A stretch of 64,000 nucleotides of DNA from Pyronema omphalodes (Eukaryota > Ascomycota > Pezizomycetes > Pezizales > Pyronemataceae). A program made the translations under genes and the position numbers. Numbering within the stretch: position 1 is the stretch's first letter; every line of letters begins with the position of its first letter. Below the pieces are notes generated by a model, which saw nothing but the letters and a program-made list of their open reading frames with translations, did not search any database and was not told the origin of the DNA. The DNA lies in the NCBI GenBank assembly GCA_024516155.1, contig JAJJXM010000053.1, positions 372,001-436,000 of the forward strand, written 5' to 3'. Of the stretch, positions 47,601 through 57,720 are shown piece after piece.

Positions 47601-47871
47601 TCCGGATTTCTATAAGCACTACCTATCTCATGATGATTGTAGTGATCAATGTCCCCATAAGGGATGGTGGCCATGGTATTATGTCAGGCAGTGGTTTAGT
47701 TCGTGGATAGGGGGGTGGTTTGGGGCAGTTGAAAATGGGCTGGCTGGCAATATCGCAGACCCGAACAGGATGAATTTGGATGGTCAGGGTTCGAGGGCAA
47801 GGATGCATCCTATGTTATACGATCAAATGATGGGGAGACATGCAGGATCTTCTCGACATTCGAGAAATTGA
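44668..47871 (+). CDS. Large Ser/Pro/Glu-rich tandem-repeat protein with C-terminal Cys/His domain
   Basis: An uninterrupted frame. The ATG at 44668 (GCAATGGCA) is preferred over the in-frame ATG at 44503, because the intervening 55 codons look like untranslated leader. The product is 1067 aa. The motif SPELQD and its variants (PEPQD, LELQD, PELQE) recur dozens of times. Residues about 362-700 are a 95-aa unit repeated nearly four times, and residues about 789-910 a 45-aa unit repeated three times. Residues about 965-1067 are non-repetitive: CEHLAIAAVDPDFYKHYLSHDDCSDQC-type spacing of Cys/His, then a Trp-rich helix WWPWYYVRQWF. This end looks like a folded, perhaps metal-binding or membrane-associated domain. 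No signal peptide. No family was recognised. A disordered scaffold with multivalent short motifs is the most I can infer. Confidence 0.75.
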   Translation: MANPDDPESLALQDEAIRSNIFSTGSNTVASNIPIPSLALPDAEDGDDDSSEWEDEDSDVISPSSELAPMGSNYQSYSPGQDASTSNSPNSPAFENERSYIPPTPTPPLQDGATVYSVAIPIELNPLFLQHRNVGSNTDDQSSEWEDVSSSDEESPEIQAPTSSSNVPSPELQEGVRSDSQSLEVENEASSANVLSPELQDVGGSTNLAIPELHDETISRGISSMQLQDEETSVDESSRHVGGASSGANSPQEVQDMESSGRVSDSNIPQTKPDSNPSPQVGGASTSSNIPSPQLGDASTSSNIPSAVLRRQAVSYTTSSRALQNLRDRVEGREIPQGLAIEELSPELRDFAGRHSSYFTSRDPARTVHYTSPEPQDMGSNRNVSSEESRDVQRFRTSEPRPPEAQGDSPSSPLESQDVGDRVGVHPDSQVMERGAGNNSPELQDVARSSSHSLRARDPERSVHYTSPEPQDTGSNRNVSSGRFRDVRRFRTSEPNLPEAQEDSPSPPLELQDVGSRAGVHPSSQVMERGAGNNSPELQDVASSSSHYLRARDPERSIHYASPEPQDMRSNRNVSGSSGESRDVQRFRTSEPNPSEAQRDSPSPPLELQDVGGGVGVHPDPQVMEGSAGNNSPELQDVTSSSSRYLRARDPERSIHYTSPEPQDMRSNRKVSGSSGESRDERRFRTSEPNLPDAPEDGSSSPLEGPAVSALPESESLYFSAESQDLEASHSSFSPELQEATRNVNTRSEGLQDMENSPDFSSPEFDDVDLSNACEPTASEAQSEGFNSPQESPFGQDIRDGRSARLGFYDTPHSVSSEQNSPEARSEKSNSSQEGPSDQAVRHGRGVYSRSGFYNTQDSAASEKNSPEARSENSNSSQEGPSDQAVRHGRGVYTRSGFDNTQHSASSENVPFEAQTDGTYQPPAADSAPIFAVPSPEPPSPSLTNRTERTYDFSPPASLFSIVEEQPVCEHLAIAAVDPDFYKHYLSHDDCSDQCPHKGWWPWYYVRQWFSSWIGGWFGAVENGLAGNIADPNRMNLDGQGSRARMHPMLYDQMMGRHAGSSRHSRN
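45751..46770 (+). repeat. In-gene tandem repeat, 285-nt unit
   Basis: CGGGATCCAG-starting units begin at 45751, 46036, 46321 and 46612, so the steps are 285, 285 and 291 nt (95-97 codons). All keep frame. The last unit is partial and carries the two-codon insertion GlySer seen in unit 3. Confidence 0.9.
47025..47390 (+). repeat. In-gene tandem repeat, 135-nt unit
   Basis: The segment TCGCAGGAAGGCCCTTCTGA recurs at 47161 and 47296, preceded by a diverged unit near 47032. The step is 135 nt (45 codons), frame-preserving. The last two units are almost identical, so this array is recent. Confidence 0.9.
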
Positions 47872-50800
47872 GCTGGAAGTGGATGAGGGAGCAATGAATG
47901 AATGACGTAGGCGATGATTAGTAATTTTGGAGAAGAAGAGTGAAGGTATAAGAGATACATTAGAGATATTTTGGATGTGTGGGTATAATTAGATTCCAGG
48001 ACAGGTGTTTATTGATGTATGAATGAGCTTTGTTTTCTGATGACTTTGTTGCTGTGGTTTTAAGCGATGCGGCTTTAATTTTGATTGTTTTGGGCTGTAG
48101 ACTCTAGAGAGTTGGATTAATAGAAATCATAATTTTGGGTACGCCTCAATATTCCGTGACAACAGTATTAACCTATTTCATAGGTTGTGGATGAAGCTTA
48201 AGCCTGTTGATTCTCGTCCTTGGAGTACTCGTGTATCCGTCATGGGTGCTGTGTGGTGATTTTGAGCCACGTGCGAGAAAGTCGGTATCTCAATCATACT
48301 TTCAACAGCCATGCCTCCATTTCACTCTCTATCCGTGGATAGTGCCCCCCATCTCTCCCCATACCATCCCCGAGTGTACGTTCCATCTCCACTTTTACTA
48401 CATTCCATCGCCGTCCGCACTACCTACCATGTCTCCCTTCCCTCATTCCATCTCCTTCTATTATCTCTATGCCTCCTCTGCAACATGCCTTTGTCTTGTA
48501 ACGAAACTTTCGACATAATATCTTCAAGCCTCCATTCTTAAACATCGAAACATAGGCTTCTTGTTTTCGGTGCGTGTCTTGGCCCCATTCTACTTTCATG
48601 CTATGCTGGACCTCTAGTGCTGTTTTCTTAATCGTTTTTTTTTTCGGGTTATGATCTCCATCTCCATCGTCACAAAATGCGCAATGAAGTATTGCAGTCG
48701 ATCGACTCATCAGCATCACGCTGCTTATATGAGATGTGTTAAGTCACTGTTGGAATCGTGTGTGTATGATTTTGGGTATGTGGACTCACATGTATTACGG
48801 TTTGTTTGATCAAGCTGACAAAAGATTACAGTCTTACAAAGTTCACCTACCGTATATATTTGGCCTCGAGAATACTTATATCTAGGTATCCACAGGGATC
48901 TCAGCCGTTGAAGAGTTTATCGACTTGTATAAGAGAACATTATACAGTCCACAAATACAGCAGACTTATCGGCAAGGAAACCGGTGAGCCGAGGGTCGAA
49001 TAACAGAGTTGCCAAGAGACTCAAGTTTATTCTCCCACATCAGTGTTTTATGTATAGTTGTTATTCCATCCTTCATCAATATTCTAACAGACGTCCTGAC
49101 TTATTATACTTGGCTGGCGACTTGGCATAAGCTTATGCGGTTCCTTGTACGAAGTTCTCGGCAATGCAGGAACGTCGCTGGGCATAAACTCACCGGAGGC
49201 ATGGCACGGTTTACGCTAATCACGATTGCGGATCCCATCGCATATGTGGGGCCCACCACCCTTACGCAAGCCCGCAAGCTATGTATCGGTCCTCTATGTA
49301 TCGGCATAAGGCACCATATGAGATATCCGAGATGACTTTTTTTGGAATCCGAGAACGATGCCGAGAACGATGGTGGATCAGATCGCGGTCGGATGACGAA
49401 GTTCTGACGAATCCTAACGCTGTCTATGCTCCGTCTATTCTGCACCAGGGCTTGGCTTCATCAGATTTTCTGGAAAGATCGGCAGAACTTATCAAGCCGT
49501 AAGTTTCTTTTCTAGAGTTTCTAGAGTTTCTAAGTCTTCCGGTAGACAGTAAGTCGGGCACCGGCGGATCCACGGCACTACTTATCTCCGCGTATCCTGG
49601 GGCCCGTCACCGATACCATGCACCAAAACTGGAGACTTGAGACTTGAGCGGACTGTGCAGGGTCGGTATTGTCGCCTTGCGCGTGTTGATCGGAAGCTCG
49701 AGCGTGCGGATGCGATGAGTGGGAATTAAAAATATCAATACGATAAAAGGATTTTGATGGATTTGACACGGTTCCTGGGTAAGTGTTCTTCTTTGCGTGT
49801 TCTATACCGGTATTGTGTGGATTATTGATTTCTAATCGGTGATCTGTGAGAAATCTTGGATTAAGGATATGCTTCGAGTATGAAAACTACGGGTACCTAA
49901 GTCTGGAACATTGTTTCTTCTTGACAGTTGTCCCGTTATCTTCAAGTTTTCCCACTTGCACACACGTTGCCAGTGGTTTTCAGTGGGCATTTTGTGCCTA
50001 TGCAGCATGTCTGTTCCACTGAATTGTGCCTACACTATTCCTTCTCCCTTTACATTCCAGATTTTGAACGGATTCCCAATATTCTAAAATTTCTGACATC
50101 CTTAGGGCATAGGTCTAGGTCACTTGTTCCCTCCGCCTGCCTCGCAGTTTCAGCTAGAGCGATCGATCCTTCTTCAAAATGCCGGCATGATCCGCTGCGA
50201 CGAACGTCTGGTCCACTTAATACACCCTTGCTCCCTTTAGAGCTCTCTTGATCCCAGGGTTCCTCTTGGATTCTTCCTGAAACGGTTACATGACTTTGAA
50301 TTTAGTCTCCCGACTAGGTAGACGAGACGCGTGATGACGTAAAGCTCTCCCCTCATGCAGCGAGGTTGACGACGACAGTTTGCGAGACTAACCTGCTGTT
50401 GTTTGGGTGAAACATGTGTATTTTCGTCGGTTTCGCAGAGATTTTTTTTTTTTTTCAGTGTTGGAGTTACTAGAAACATAAAACTCAATTCGTAGTTTGT
50501 ATCCACCGTTCGGCCGTGGCCCGTGCTGGTGGAAGATTCTCTCTCGTCCCTCTCTGGTTTCCGCGTTGTCGCTGTCGCTTTGCTCGCGTCGGCTGACTTT
50601 TAAGAAGCATCCGTTTGCAGTCTAGCGTACTTGACCCCTCGCCCCGCCCGTGCCCAGCCTAAACGCACTGCCACACGTACAGCAAGAAGCATCCATTTGT
50701 AGTTTAGTGTATACTCGACTGTACCCCTCGTCCCGCCCGTGCCCAGGTTTACGCACAGCCACATGCACAGCAAGCAGCATAGCTGAGCTTTCTCCGCGTT

Positions 50801-51537
50801 GCGCGGATGTGCGAGGAGAGCAGCAGGGGGGGATGGCATATTCCACCACCCCACAAGAAGGAAAAAGTGATAGAGAAGAAACCACTGAACCCCCGAAGGC
50901 TGCCCTAAGAAGCACAGAAGCACACACGGTGAGAACCAGTGCCGATATCTGCCCACTTGCTACATACCCACTGCTACCCACTGCTGTCCATTGCTGCCCA
51001 CAGCTCGCTCTCCCAGAAAACTACAACGAAGGTCCCGCTATCGATCTGAGCAAGAGCCCCTTTTTGAGAAATGTGAAGAGGGGGAGGAAGACAAAAGTCA
51101 AGCTTTGTCTATCTCATCAAAGTAGCTGGAGGTACTAAAGTCACTGCCAGTAACCAGCAGCCAGCCGAGCGACCAGTAGCAGCAGCAGCAGCAGCAAGCA
51201 GACACCCATTTCAACCAACCAACCAAACCAACCAACCAGCCAACCGCGGATCAGATCAGCCAACTCGACCTGCCTGCCAACCCCGCCACGTGAAAGACCG
51301 CAACATCTCTCCACCTCCACTCTAAACCCCAGCACGCATCATTTCTGTTCAAGAACACGACACCAGTCAGGAGAGAAGCAGAATCAGCAGAGCTTGTTTT
51401 GAACATACATTACCGTCTACAGCGAGAGGAGAAATCTATACGAACACACGACGATATTCCGAAAGGGACCTCGAAGAGAGACGACTACTCGAAAACTAAA
51501 CTCAACAGATCCCTCCCCCACACAACACAGTAACAAG
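47872..51537. other. Gene-free spacer before the RING gene
   Basis: About 3.7 kb without a supportable gene. It contains a 90-bp tandem duplication at 50602-50786 and CAG/CAA and CCAA repeats near 51170-51245 in the likely leader of the RING gene. Confidence 0.5.
50602..50786 (+). repeat. ~90-bp tandem duplication with transition differences
   Basis: Two adjacent units both begin AAGAAGCATCC, contain CCCGCCCGTGCCCAG and end CACAGC or TACAGC. Unit 2 differs from unit 1 mainly by C-to-T and G-to-A changes plus a short insertion. Confidence 0.8.
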
Positions 51538-53214
51538 ATGCCTCCAAGGCTGAAGCAATTCCTACTACTTCTGGTGATGTTCATAACTGGAACAGTTATC
51601 ATCTACTTGTGCCTATTCGTCGGCATGATCTCTCCAAAATCCCAAGCGACACAATCTCTACTCTTCCCTGCTTCGGCAGTGATATCCCTTACCGATGACA
51701 ATAGTACTTTCTTCATCTCCAGACCCGCCGCATTTGGTCCGCCACTGCCGAAAAATGGAATGGATGGAGAGTTATTTGTACTAGAAGAGGGACAGTTGGC
51801 TTGTGACGACACCCCCGGTTGGGATCCTTCCACCGTTTTGGACAGCAATATTCCCGTACTATCCGAGGGAGAGGATGATGGCACCGACAATATTTTGAAT
51901 CCCAATGTTCCAAGCGATGTTGTAAAGAACACTGGTAACTACCACGCCGACATTGAGTCACTACAACAGAGTGCAGAAATTGAAGGCAAAATCGTTCTCG
52001 TTGCAAGAGGAGGCTGTGGGTTTTTAGAAAAAGTCCTCTGGGCTCAAAGAAGAGGAGGAATCGCTCTAATCGTAGGCGACTATAAGCGGCCGGGTGTAGG
52101 CGGTGGTAGTACAGCCTTGCTGACGATGTATGCTAAAGGTAAGGATGGCCTAATTAACCCCACCCATCTGCATATGCAACCCTAAACTCAGTTTACTGAC
52201 GATGATTTTGAACAGGTGATACCAGCAATGTCTCAATCCCATCCATCTTTACATCTCACACGACCGCCGCTTTACTCACTACGCTTCTTCCGAAACTCTA
52301 CCGTCCATCTCTCGCCTCCTCCAGAATTCCGGCCGCCGTTCCAAAATCACCTACCACGACGGCAGTTTCACTTCCTGCTATCAATGGCCCCCGCTTCAAC
52401 CTTGACGGCACTCCTGTGAAACCACTGGCCACGGCCACCACCACTATCCCCTCCGCAATCCCTTCAAAAGTTATTCACACTCCCCCGGCCGAGCGTACCG
52501 GTCTCTGGATCACCCTTACTCCAACAACCATGACGTCATCCCCATTCTTCGACACCCTTCTAGTTCTAGTTGTATCTCCACTCGTCACTTTGACCGTTGT
52601 CTACACCCTGCTACTTATCCGTTCCCGTATCAGACGTAGAAGATGGCGTGCCCCAAAGTCAATTGTGGAAAGACTGCCCGTTAGAACTTACCAGTCCATG
52701 AGCACTACTCCACCGGTAGTAATGGCTGCGGCGTTTCCTCCTAGGAGCTCTAGCTTACCGAACCCCGCACAGCAACACGAACGACTACCGCAAAGGAGTA
52801 ACACTGTGGAACCTCAGCAGCGGTTCCATTCTAGATGGAGTGGGTGTAGCGAGTGTGTTGTTTGTCTAGAGGATTATGTCGATGGTGTAAGCAAGGTTAT
52901 GAAGTTACCATGTGGGCATGAGTTTCATGTCGATTGCATGTGAGTTTCCCTCTTTCCGCTGTTGTGATACTGGATTAGATGCTAATTATGACTGATATAG
53001 AACTCCTTGGCTTACGACTAGACGGAGAACTTGCCCGATCTGTAAGGGCGATGTAGTAAGAGGGGTTGAAGCTATTGGAGGAGCGTCTAACGATGGAAGT
53101 GATGAGACTACGCCGTTGGTTTTAGGAGACGAGGAAGAGGAGGAGGAGGAATGGGATGGGCAACGACATGATTTGGAGGGAGGGTCGGGGAATAATCATC
53201 ATGGTCGGTCTTAG
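51538..53214 (+). CDS. PA-TM-RING E3 ubiquitin ligase
   Basis: Exons 51538-52138, 52216-52939 and 53001-53214 are joined over introns of 77 and 61 nt, giving 512 aa. Residues 8-29 are a signal/anchor helix. Residues about 50-230 form a protease-associated domain (VLVARGGCGFLEKVLWAQRRGG). A Ser/Thr-rich luminal stretch follows, then a transmembrane helix at about 312-336 and a basic RIRRRRWR stop-transfer segment. Residues 414-456 are a RING-H2 finger with C414, C417, C433, H435, H438, C441, C453 and C456 (CVVCLED, PCGHEFHVDC, CPIC). The second splice restores DCITPWL in the RING. The tail has an acidic EEEEEEE run. Members of this family ubiquitinate membrane cargo in the Golgi-endosome-vacuole system. 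Confidence 0.92.
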
Positions 53215-54071
53215 AGAGGCATTGTCTGAGGATATGAGGATTGATGTCTGAGGAAAGGAATTAGTTCGAGATGTGCATGCAGTTCGACTAGTTGGAATAT
53301 CTGGTAAAAGTGGCCCGAAGTTTTGACGGTTATCAACAAGGTCATCAACGAGGTTATCAACAGGTCATCGACTGTTTCTGTTTCAGAAATAACGGGATTT
53401 GGGTGGTTCGTTCTTTCTGTTGTTTTTTTTGAGCGATTTGGACAACACATGCAACATAACATGGTTTCAGCGTTTTCTTTTTTCATTGTGTTTTGGTTTT
53501 GCATTTGGGATATGTACTTTTGGAGTTCTCTTTTAGCTTTCTTGGGTTTTTTCCTTTTTTTCTTCTTTATAAGTACTGGATTTGGATGGATCGGATTGGT
53601 ATTGGTATTGGTATTGGATTATGGTGTTTTTTTTTTTTTTTTTACTTTTTGCCTTTTTTTTTGTGATGGCTTGCATTTTTGGGATCGGAAATGTAATCTG
53701 CTGGACTTTAGCTGGATATAGCTACTGGTGAACTTGTGAACTTGGATGAAAGTGTTTTGTGGTTGATTGATGATGAACTTATTTGTGAGAGATGGTGTGG
53801 CTTACTTATTGGAGGGATTGGATGGGATATTGAATGATATGTTGCTGCTTTTTTTTTTTTTTTTTTGCTGTAAATCAAGTGAAGGGGTATTGGTAAGCAT
53901 ATTTGTAAGTCATGGTTGAGATGTCGTTGTACTTGCATATTGCATCTACATATTGCATGGAATGTATTCGGATCAGATACGTCTGGAGATGGAATCTCGG
54001 AATATGCATCAGGGAACAGGGAATATGCATCACTGATCAGGGAACATGGAATTTGGAAATAGCTATGGGAT

Positions 54072-54140
54072 ATTGGCTATCAATTGGCTATCAATTGGCT
54101 ATCAATTGGCTATCAATTGGCTATCAATTGGCTATCAATA
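54072..54140 (+). repeat. 11-nt minisatellite (TTGGCTATCAA)n
   Basis: Six perfect tandem copies, with a seventh partial copy about 50 bp further on near 54178. Confidence 0.9.
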
Positions 54141-54269
54141 ATCATAAGATAAGCATAAGAGAAAATATAAATAAATAGCTATCAATTGGATGAATAAAGT
54201 AACATTAAATAATAAAAATAATCATATTACAAAAATATTTCTGGAGGTTTTATGGGATTGAATAGTGAG

Positions 54270-55118
54270 TTACAGAAATTTGGTTTGATTTGATTTGATT
54301 TTGATTTGATTTTGATTTGATTTTGATTTTGATTTTGATTTTGATTTTGATTTTGATTTGATTTTGATTTTTGATTTTGATTTTGATTTTGATTTTGATT
54401 TTGATTTTGATTTTGATTTTGATTTTGATTTTGATTTTGATTTTGATTTTGATTTTGATTTTGATTTGATTTTGATTTTGATTTTGATTTTGATTTGATT
54501 TTGATTTTGATTTTGATTTTGATTTTGATTTTGATTTTGATTTTGATTTTGATTTTGATTTTGATTTTGATTTTGATTTTGATTTTGATTTTGATTTTGA
54601 TTTTGATTTTGATTTTGATTTTGATTTTGATTTTGATTTTGATTTTGATTTTGATTTTGATTTTGATTTTGATTTTGATTTTGATTTTGATTTTGATTTG
54701 ATTTTGATTTTGATTTTGATTTTGATTTTGATTTTGATTTTGATTTTGATTTTGATTTTGATTTTGATTTTGATTTGATTTTGATTTTGATTTTGATTTT
54801 GATTTTGATTTTGATTTTGATTTTGATTTTGATTTTGATTTTGATTTTGATTTTGATTTTGATTTTGATTTTGATTTTGATTTTGATTTTGATTTGATTT
54901 TGATTTTGATTTTGATTTTGATTTTGATTTTGATTTTGATTTTGATTTTGATTTTGATTTTGATTTTGATTTTGATTTTGATTTTGATTTTGATTTTGAT
55001 TTTGATTTTGATTTTGATTTTGATTTTGATTTTGATTTTGATTTTGATTTTGATTTTGATTTTGATTTTGATTTTGATTTTGATTTTGATTTTGATTTTG
55101 ATTTTGATTTTGATTTTT
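54270..55118 (+). repeat. ~850-bp hexanucleotide array (GATTTT)n
   Basis: About 140 copies of GATTTT, interrupted at irregular intervals by a 5-nt GATTT (for example near 54493, 54698, 54773 and 54893). Strand asymmetry is extreme, with almost no C on the plus strand. Confidence 0.98.
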
Positions 55119-55865
55119 GATTTTAATTATACAAAAATAAAAGAAAGCCTTTGAACCTTCGGCGGGAATATGTTACCCCCCGTATGGTAATAATAAATAT
55201 ACAAGCACTAGAGAAAGTAATCGCGGTAACCGCTACCCGCTACCGGCTACCCGCCACCGGCTATCGGTTATCGGATATCGGTTATCGGTTATTGGCTGAT
55301 ACTACTGCTGTATATCTGAACTGATGGTGGTGGTGGGTATCGATGGGAATGGGGTAGTATGATGGTGATGGGGTGGTAACGATGGGTAGTGACGATGGGG
55401 ATGGGGTGGTAATGATGGGGGGGAGGGGGGGGGGGGGGGGAGGGGGAGTAACGATGGGATGGTGACGATGGGATACTGCCATGGGATACTACCGATGAGA
55501 TACTATGAATCTACTATGAATATACTATGAATCTACTATGAATATACTATGAATATACCGAGCAGCCCACAGGAAGTATTGATTTCAAAGCTGAGATACC
55601 AGTGACGGGATCAAGAATCACGGATCATGACTCGAATACCAGTAACAGGATCGCGCATCACAAGCCATCACCCGTGTCTCATGATCAGCTAGTATTCCCC
55701 ATACTCCATCCCAGCTCTCCAAATTTCAACTCCACAGTCTCCTCCAGTCCGAAGAAGCAGTCCTCCATAACCAACTACAGACAGAAAAGTTGCATTAGAT
55801 TCGACTTGAGAAAACTCCAAGCATTGCTTCATGTACATACATACCTTTATGTACATAACAATTTT

Positions 55866-55867
<2 letters not shown>

Positions 55868-55913
<46 letters not shown>

Positions 55914-55916
55914 TTC
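55868..55916 (+). repeat. (CTTT)n microsatellite
   Basis: About 12 perfect CTTT units. Confidence 0.95.
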
Positions 55917-56177
55917 ATTCCTGTGGGCTTTGGTATTAATCAACCCGCGCCTTAGAGTGCTTGATAAATTAATTCCGGGATGTGGGTGGTATGATTGACA
56001 CCGGTGACAAGATTTTATTACTGTACAATGTACATAAAGCTTTGTCGAGCTTGGTAGTATGGGTAGTATGCTATGATCTATCCTATATATGCTATAGAAA
56101 CAACAACAACCCCCCCCCCCCCCCCCCCCAAAAAAAAGCCGGGATTTGGAAAGTTGAAAGAAGTTAGAAGATAGAAG

Positions 56178-56382
56178 TACGGCAACGCATCTGTACATGG
56201 AGGGACAGAAAAACTTTGCATTTTTAATTTGCATTTACACTTTTCACTCTTCATCTGTTGCAACGCAGCAGTGCAACAGAGGAAGAGTGCCAACCTACCA
56301 AAATAAATTGTCGCCACAACGACGCAGCCACACCGCTGACTAAAACACTGACAGATGCGCATCACAAAATCGCAAGCGCGTA
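56178..56382 (+). mobile_element. MITE family A, full-length copy (205 bp)
   Basis: Starts ACGGCAACGCATCTGTACAT, contains GGAGGGACA and GTTGCAACGCAGCAGTGCAAC, and ends ATCGCAAGCGCGTA. The same length and block order occur at 57328-57532 and, reversed, at 8735-8940. Non-coding. The element ends are only short imperfect inverted repeats, so the superfamily is not assigned. Confidence 0.85.
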
Positions 56383-56574
56383 CCGCTGCTGCACTGCGCA
56401 GAGATGCGGTTTTGCTTCAACACTTGAAGACACAGCGTGATACTTTACTTGGGCATTCATAGATGGATGAAATGTTGAATTTATGTGTTATGTGTTATTT
56501 TACAATGTTATCCTGTATCTCTATATCTCAGGTTTGTCGTTTCTCCGCGTCATCCACCAGAGTTTTCTCCACCA

Positions 56575-56810
56575 TGGTCTCTACTACCAAGATTGTCACC
56601 GCAGAGTGGATACAGGTAAGCAATGCTCCCGCTATGGAGGATGACCCGGAAGGAAGAAGAATAGGTTGGGAAACACTGATCAAATCTGAGAACGAGCATG
56701 AAGCAGTTCTGATAGAACAAGACGTATAATGCTGTAAAAAAAAACAAAAAACACTAAAGACATATACATAATTAAGTTCCTAGATAGCCGAAGGACAGCA
56801 AAAGCGAGAA
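56575..56810 (+). repeat. Diverged repeat shared with 6818-7090
   Basis: Holds TCTACTACCAAGATTG, the TKIVTAEWIQ reading, then GTAAGCAATGCTCCC and GATGACCCGGAA, then an A-rich tail. A GTAAGC donor-like hexamer follows the conserved coding-like stretch in this copy. Confidence 0.55.
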
Positions 56811-56923
56811 ATGAGTATTGAGCCAGAAAAGCCGAATAAAGGAAGTGCGAGGAAGAAGAGAAAAGGATGAGACGAAAACTGAAGAGAGGCGAGTGGAGAA
56901 GTCTGAAAAGAATAGGAAAAAGG

Positions 56924-57120
56924 CTAGGGCGAAGTGAGAGAGGCGGAGAGAAGGGGAGCGGAGATGAGTGAAACGGAGCAGAGAAGAGAGTAGTGGAGAA
57001 GAGAGGAGCGGTGAGACGAGGAGCGGTGAAGACGGAAGTAGAGCGGTGAGGAGAGAAGCGGAGAGAAAAGAAGAGCAGAGGAGAGCTGGGGAGAGCAGGG
57101 GATAGCTGGGGAGAGCAGGG
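56924..57120 (+). repeat. Purine-rich GAGCGGAGAG-type tract
   Basis: Degenerate 5-10 nt purine units (GAGAGGAGCGG, GGGGAGAGCAG) fill about 200 bp. Confidence 0.7.
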
Positions 57121-57135
57121 TTAGGGTAACCCTAA

Positions 57136-57254
57136 TCAGCAGTGTGGCTGTGTCGTTGCGTTGCAACAGATGAATCCTGAAAAATGAAAATTGCAAAATG
57201 CAAATTAAAAATGCAAAGTTTTTTTGTCCCTCCATGTACAGATGCGTTGCCGTA
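57136..57254 (-). mobile_element. MITE family A, internally deleted copy
   Basis: Reverse orientation. The block CAGTGTGGCTGTGTCGTTG runs straight into GCGTTGCAACAGATGA, skipping about 60 bp present in full copies. It ends at GCGTTGCCGTA (57254). The same junction occurs at 59181-59282. Confidence 0.75.
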
Positions 57255-57327
57255 TAGAAGACAAGCGCACGGGGTATATTTTGTAATAGTTATGGTTATG
57301 ATTATATCATACCTGGGATTAGGCATA

Positions 57328-57532
57328 TACGGCAACGCATCTGTACATGGAGGGACAAAAAAACTTTGCATTTTTAATTTGCATTTGCCTGTTTCACTTT
57401 TCATCCGTTGCAACACAGCAGTGCAACAGAGGACGAGTACCCACCTACCAAAATAGATTGTCGCCACAACGGCACAGCCACACCGCTGACTAAAACAGTG
57501 ACAGGCGCGCATCACAAAATCGCAAGCGCGTA
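57328..57532 (+). mobile_element. MITE family A, full-length copy (205 bp)
   Basis: Runs end to end from ACGGCAACGC to GCAAGCGCGTA, like 56178-56382, and is placed head-to-head with the deleted copy at 57136-57254 (73 bp apart). ATA/TAT at the borders is compatible with a short AT target site. Confidence 0.85.
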
Positions 57533-57596
57533 TACATCAGTTGTATGTAGGCTACTTACACAGCGGCGATGCTACCCGCCGCGCACCGCTGCTGCA

Positions 57597-57720
57597 GAGT
57601 AGAGCAGTGTAGAGCAGAGTAGAGCAGAGTAGAGCAGAGTAGAGCAGAGTACAGCAGAGGAGAGCGGAGGAGAGCGAAGGAGAGCGGAGGAGAGCGGAGG
57701 AGAGCGGAGGAGAGGAGAGG
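57597..57720 (+). repeat. 10-nt minisatellite (AGAGCAGAGT -> AGAGCGGAGG)
   Basis: About 12 tandem units. The sequence drifts from AGAGCAGAGT to AGAGCGGAGG along the array, abutting the end of a MITE copy by about 65 bp. Confidence 0.9.

Larger units (their letters stand above)
53215..56177. other. Repeat-dominated spacer
   Basis: No gene. Contents are T-rich tracts (53420-53870), an 11-nt array at 54072-54140, the giant GATTTT array, TACCGGCTACCGGTTATCGG repeats (55230-55290), a GATGGGGATGG-rich stretch with a 16-G run (55425-55440), a CTATGAATATA repeat (55500-55556), a CTTT array and a 20-C run at 56110-56129. Confidence 0.7.

Noticed and set aside
50650..51138. 162-aa frame beginning MPSLNALPHVQQ
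   Set aside because: It spans the 90-bp duplicated segment and the RING-gene leader; composition is not protein-like.
54495..55154. Long Ile/Leu reading frames across the GATTTT array
   Set aside because: Any frame through a 6-nt repeat without a stop stays open. The peptide is an IL dipeptide cycle without biological content.
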